Part shown: one piece after another, positions 21,441 to 64,000 of the stretch | Numbering within the stretch: the first letter of the stretch is position 1 | Layout: every line of letters starts with the position of its first letter | From: Phoronis australis | Taxonomy: Eukaryota; Phoronida; Phoronidae | Direction of reading: 5' to 3' | Assembly: GCA_002633005.1 (NCBI GenBank) | Contig: NMRA01000140.1 | Span: 711,395 to 775,394 of the forward strand | Length of the DNA: 64,000 nt | Made by a program: the position numbers and the translations under genes | Notes under the pieces: generated by a model | What the model was told of the DNA's origin: nothing | What the model saw: the letters and a program-made list of their open reading frames with translations, nothing else | The model's database searches: none

Positions 21441-22986
21441 TATAATGTAGCTTATAATGTTGAGACAAATAGAAGTGAGGGTTGGAAATACCAATAGGCA
21501 GTGTGAATATTTTGGGAAGATGGAAGAAAACCTTTCATGTCAGCAACATTAGTTTTTGACCAGATTTATAACAGGAAACTAATGACGCAGTGAAATGAAT
21601 TCAAATATGAACTACCACAACTGAAGGTTGAAAGTCCATATGTTCCTATTCAAGTTGTACTCAGCATGCAGCTAATTGGCGTGTGTAAGGTTTCACAATA
21701 GTGCCAACAGCCTTGCCTTGGATGCTTGTGAGGAATACGCATATTCGCTGTCATGGTAACCCTTTATTGGATTTGTAAATTCATGCTACATGTACCATAT
21801 TGCTATTTATGGCACACCTTTGAAAATGCCTGCCAAAAGCATTTACTTCATTCATCATGTTTCGTTCTGTTGTATGCTTGTTATACAACGTTGATGTTGC
21901 TAAAGAATCATGCGACAGGATTGTTTGTAGTAGTTGCCATAATGGCAATATTTTTGGGTTTTTAAACTATTGCTACTGGTTTTGACGTACAAGTATTTGG
22001 TTTCAGTTATTTAACTGATGCAAATCTACTGCATTATATGTACGTAACTTTCATCTCGTTCTCTGCATGTGACCATGCCTTTCATTGGGCAGTGCAAACC
22101 ATAATAGTCATAATCGTAAAACAAACTTAAGGAGAATAATCGCAGCTTAAAATATTAATGGCCCAATTTTATTAACTTGCAATTCTGAGCTTTGTAACCC
22201 CCCCCCTCCAGATAGTTTTGAGTGATTGTTGTATGAGTTGTTTGCCTCCAGTATGATTTTGCCGGCAAACCTTTATTTGAAATTTTTGGCATGCTTACTA
22301 CTGGGGTTAGTGTTTTGTATGACGTCATTGCGAAAGTCAATGTCGCGCGCAATTATTAAACGCCAAAATAAAAAACTCAAAGCAAAAAAATCAACAATTT
22401 GAAAATAGGATACTTGAAATGAAATATTTTATCCCACGCGCGTTGAATCTGTCGAGGGAAATACCCGCACTACTTTAACAGCGACCTCTGACATGGAAAG
22501 TTCAAAAGGTAGATCAATGTCGACTCGACGTCTTCAGCCGGTTCGATCATCAAACTTTCCGAATATAGTTTAAACACATAGTTGCAACAGTGTAACTGAC
22601 ATTCGACATGCAACCAGGCCCTATACGTAAAATCTGGAACAAAACTGTTAATTATAAGACACTTATGTCTCACTTTTCAATCGTCTGCAACTCAGGTGCC
22701 GGTTCCTAGGAAATTAAAACATAAAATGTTGTTTTTTAACTATTTCCAGATGTTACAAGTTCACTGCTCAGTTGCCGTTGTTTTCATCTTTGCTACCTCT
22801 TTCAAGAAATAAATCGTTACTTTTAAAACTGTTTCTTTTTCAAGAGAAAACTTGCAACCTAACGCGCAAGTACATACATATAGGATGTGATCCGCCATGT
22901 GAACAGTCTGGATGAAGTATTTGAAAAATCTGCCGAAACAATGCAAAAAACTTAGGGATTCGAAGCGCATGGGATAAATACAAAAC
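21441..22986. other. Intergenic, nothing recognised
   Basis: AT-rich; a poly-C run at 22199-22207. No exon, RNA gene or repeat could be supported. Confidence 0.4.
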
Positions 22987-23118
22987 GTACCTCGATTGGC
23001 GTACATGAAGTAATAATGTCTCGACCTTATTCCGCGTATCGACCTCGACCTTCGGTCTCGGTTGATACGCGGAATAATGTCTGGTGGGATGTTACTTCAT
23101 GTACGCCACTCTCGGTAC
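22987..23118. repeat. Palindromic fold-back of about 130 bp
   Basis: TGGCGTACATGAAGTAA (22997) is mirrored by TTACTTCATGTACGCCA (23092-23108), and TTATTCCGCGTATC (about 23027) by GATACGCGGAATAA (23064), around a CGACC/GGTCTCG centre. The symmetry extends weakly to GTACC/GGTAC at the edges. Likely a small fold-back transposon or a very strong hairpin. Confidence 0.9.
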
Positions 23119-23341
23119 CTGTTTTATAAGTAAGCAAATGCCGTAAAACAGCCACTTCTTTACGGCTTCTTGTCAAACTGTGTCGAGCCCTATTTTAAGC
23201 GGGCCCAACAAACTACCACAAGCTACTAATGTGTTTCATCTCCTGGATGGTTAAACGTTCAATGAACACTAACAATTTTAAAGTCCCGGCGTTTACGACA
23301 AATCAGCAATAGCCGATATGCAGATCCGATAGTTTGAGAGC

Positions 23342-23356
23342 AGCGCCCTCTAGTGA
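23342..23356 (-). promoter_or_regulatory. Candidate CTCF-type site
   Basis: AGCGCCCTCTAGTGA is the reverse complement of a CACTAGAGGGCGCT core, matching the conserved bilaterian CTCF motif (CCASYAGRKGGCRS) at nearly all core positions. It lies 490 bases before the first exon I can assign to the large gene. A motif match alone does not show binding. Confidence 0.4.
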
Positions 23357-23550
23357 TGCCACGATGCGTAGACCCAAGTAATCACTTCGCATTGTCCCGG
23401 ATGTTAATGTTGGCTTGAAAATGCAGTATTGGGGGATATTTCTGGTATTGATAATAATTACTGTCTTATGTTTTCTATTGCTCAATTTTATTGTGTTGTC
23501 TTTTGTTGTACTATATCGTATTGTACGGTGCTCTGTGTTTTTATCGTACG

Positions 23551-23605
23551 TGTTTGTGTGTGTGTGTGTGTGTGTGTGCGAGTGCGTGTGCGTGTGCGTG
23601 TGCAT
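23551..23605 (+). repeat. TG-rich microsatellite
   Basis: GTGTGTGTGT run passing into GCGTGTGCGTGTGCATG. Overlapping frames full of Cys-Val or His-Thr are artefacts of the repeat. Confidence 0.95.
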
Positions 23606-23847
23606 GTATATGCATATTTCAAAAAGAAATATAGAAAAGTGTTTATTATTAATACTACCTAAGACTGACACTTTAAATTTGAAGAAACGTGCCGATTAAA
23701 CAAAAGAATTTCTGAAACTTTGAGGCTGTAAATTCGTCAGCTGTAGTTTGTGCTCCATTAAAACATATAATGAGAGGAGTTCTATGATTACACCGTGCTG
23801 CATCAGCTTAAATGAAAGTGGATACAACAATTATTGTTATCACCTAG

Positions 23848-61624
<37,777 letters not shown>

Positions 61625-61778
61625 CAGCAATGAATGTTTGTCAGTATAAATTGTGTCAGTCCAACAGCCAGGATGTTTGGGATGTGATTTAAAGGATTTA
61701 AAGGACTACTTTTTGGTTATGTCAGCCAATTCTTATTATGCCCTCTGTGTTTCTTGAGTGATAAAAGCGGGATTTATC

Positions 61779-61784
61779 AATAAA
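61779..61784 (+). terminator. Polyadenylation signal of the large gene
   Basis: AATAAA 155 bases after the stop codon. Confidence 0.7.
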
Positions 61785-64000
61785 CACTTAATCATTGTGT
61801 CATAAGATAGGCCCTGTTGTTTCCAATGGCGTATAGTCCACCGGAATTGTTTTGTAACTCGCCTAAAGGGTGAGTCGCTCTTGTGGTTTAGCAGGCATTG
61901 TATTGAACTCAGTTTTCAAATATCCAACTTTTGAGTGTGAACAGGGGCTATTATTGGATGGGTGGGAAAGTCGTGGTTGGTATCTCTGAATTGAGGTGAA
62001 ACCGGTTTTAAGCTACCCAGTGTTCAAGTGCGACTGGTTTCACGAGTTTGCTACATGCTTCATATAATCTTGAAACGTGTAAATTTCATCCACTCTAATT
62101 ACGACCAGACAGTGGAATATAAACTTACAGAGAACCTTAAGAATTTTGGTACTACTAACCTCAGTTGTCTATTATGTTTTTCCGTGTTATGATAATTTCA
62201 CATTTTTTGTATAAGCATGGGTTGTGCATGTCCCTAATTGGATTTGAAACTCTGTGTTCATTTAACATGCAGGACATATGCAATTTTACGTAGTTTAAAA
62301 TATCTTTAAGTATTTCTTACATTCCACTTCACACTTAATTCATTTTACGCGTAAAAGAGATGGGCGTGAGCTGTCTTCAACGTCAGCTGTGGCGTTTTTT
62401 ATTGCACGTTTTACCAGAGATTTTTATTTTTTACATATCGTGTTTTATTTCCATCACTATTCTTTGCATTTGTACTCTGTTATAATAAATGGCCTTATAT
62501 CGCCAACCTCGGTCTCCTTTTCATCTCTGGTAACGAGCTTGTGACGCACGCTTGCTTACTCGGGACATATGTCGATCATAAAGTTACTTATAATTACTGT
62601 CAGCTCATCGTCAGTGATGGTGAAAGATATGAGTTATAGTAACACAGGTTCAGGGCACGAAGTTGTCAACGCTACAGCTGCCAGAAAGATCTGCTGGTAA
62701 TGAAAGTCTGAAATGTTTGGAACAAGAGCAAATTAGCGTGTTATCCATTACAGATCAGACAACGAAATCTCCTGCAGTGCCATCTTTGATTCTTTTTGGG
62801 AGAAGCGTGTGCTTTGTTTTTAATACGGCGGGTCAGGGCATCGAATGAAGTCCAGATGCTGGTTTCATAAAAAACGACGAGATTTATGTAAAAAAATCCG
62901 GCTAAGCTCCACCCAACTATTTTCGGAAAATAAGTTAATCTCTTCCCAACAAAGTATACAAACTCCGGACGAGTATATAACGATACTGGCAGCTCAATCA
63001 AACAAACTTGTACAAATTATTGTTGAACTCCGGTGTTCTAACAATTACGTGCCAAAAAGTTTATTTAGTGTAACAACGATCTACTGTGTATGAGTGGAAG
63101 ACAAAATTTGTACCTGAATTCATTGCCAGTTTAAGCAATTGCGAGAGGATCCCAAGTGAGACTCTGTCCCGGAACTGGGCAAGAGTAGCTAATCAGGGAC
63201 CTCGCGCTTGCGCCAATTACAATAAAAAATGCTACCTTCGTCAAATATATACATTTTGCGTAAATTAAAGTTTCGAAGGTTTTGCAACTCCGTATTTTAA
63301 CAAAACCCAAACTGTAAATTTAAGAATGGTCAAAAATAAAGAAATCCCTGTCGTCTCGGTGAGTGCCTGTTCTACGAAGGCCGCGATTTTCGTGCGCAAG
63401 CTTAAGCTTTGAGCAGCATTACCCCCACTCCTGACCTTACACATATCGAAAATGGCGGCCAGGGACCCAACACAAATAGAGACTTTCCAAATCAAGTTCA
63501 CACCACCTGAAGTCAGTGCTTTCACACTGGCGTAGAAACATTTGTACGTTTGGTATTGTGAGCGCGGGACCCCAAAAAGCGCGAGGCCCGTAAAATATGC
63601 TACTTCTGCTACGTTGCTAATCCGGCACTGCTTGAAACTTGAGAAAACTGTTTCATAAAACACACTCCTGTTCAGAGCAAAAACAGAGCTTTAACATTCG
63701 AAAGGTGTCACTAAAATAGAATCAGCCCAGTACGGAATTGTGTTTTTACCATCACCTTTTTCATATCAATTCGTCGACATTTAACTTTGGCGGCCATTCT
63801 GCAAGCGCAACAACCGGAGATTCAAAAACTAATATTTGAGAATTTTCTTCAAAAGTCAGTTTACTTTAAGGAACATGAAATCATGTTGAAAACGCGTTAT
63901 TTAGAAATGTGTTTTGACTTAGTCGGTTTGCGTTGTCATCTTATAAGCATTTGAAATTATAATATGAAGTGGAAAGAATGTCGTTAAAAAATAACGACAG
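61785..64000. other. Downstream flank, no recognised gene
   Basis: Mixed AT-rich sequence. A 132-codon minus-strand frame (63265-63663) has hydrophobic stretches but no family motif, splice context or polyadenylation support; I do not call it. No RNA gene or transposon end was recognised. Confidence 0.45.

Noticed and set aside
22751-22812. Possible signal-peptide exon (MLQVHCSVAVVFIFA)
   Set aside because: A stop follows after 20 codons and no usable splice donor lies before it, so it cannot be joined to the large gene.
63265-63663. 132-codon minus-strand frame with hydrophobic stretches
   Set aside because: No recognisable domain, start context or polyadenylation signal; the complementary strand looks like ordinary flank.

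Overview
This window is animal nuclear DNA. The genes are split by GT-AG introns, the flanks are AT-rich and full of transposon fossils, and there are no bacterial features. The mixture of an SLC6-type transporter, a very large EGF plus beta-sandwich-repeat secreted protein, a CR1/L2-type LINE carrying a 2A-like peptide and an L1/Tx1-like LINE fits a marine invertebrate. An invertebrate deuterostome (lancelet or hemichordate) is my best guess, but the sequence alone does not prove it. Three single N characters (27267, 39355, 51352) look like collapsed assembly gaps. One of them sits between two near-identical 700-bp copies, as expected for unmerged haplotypes of a highly polymorphic genome.

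Layout. 1-3831: the last two recognisable exons (+ strand) of a sodium/chloride-dependent neurotransmitter-transporter-family (SLC6) gene, covering about TM8 to the C-terminus and ending in a PDZ-type tail; its 5' part was not found here. 3832-23800: mostly intergenic and transposon-rich. It holds a decayed minus-strand CR1/L2-type LINE with a 2A-like motif (about 5.46-7.87 kb), several fold-backs, a 1.45-kb block present twice (11.70-13.54 and 19.58-21.03 kb) in which one copy holds a nested TIR element and the other is the empty site, a 28-bp minisatellite, a tRNA-derived SINE, and one unidentified coding-like exon (17778-17982) with weak insulin/relaxin A-chain resemblance.

23848-61624: one large + strand gene that I could assemble as 23 exons with compatible splice phases (22 of them giving 3,238 codons including the stop, plus one upstream exon of about 60 codons). 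It encodes a secreted or extracellular protein: a cysteine-rich segment, a calcium-binding EGF domain, further cysteine-rich EGF-like segments, an unrecognised region, then roughly 16-18 tandem fibronectin-III-like modules, most introduced by a D-x-[TS]-P-P linker and many carrying a W-x-G-F-x-D core. No membrane anchor is visible before the stop. The signal-peptide exon was not found. Its introns hold a THAP-domain fossil, a hAT-like MITE family with tRNA-like segments, an 18/54-bp minisatellite, a 5'-truncated L1/Tx1-like LINE with clear target-site duplication, and one GC-AG intron.

61785-64000: downstream flank with no recognised gene. The two genes appear functionally unrelated; they are simply neighbours on the same strand.
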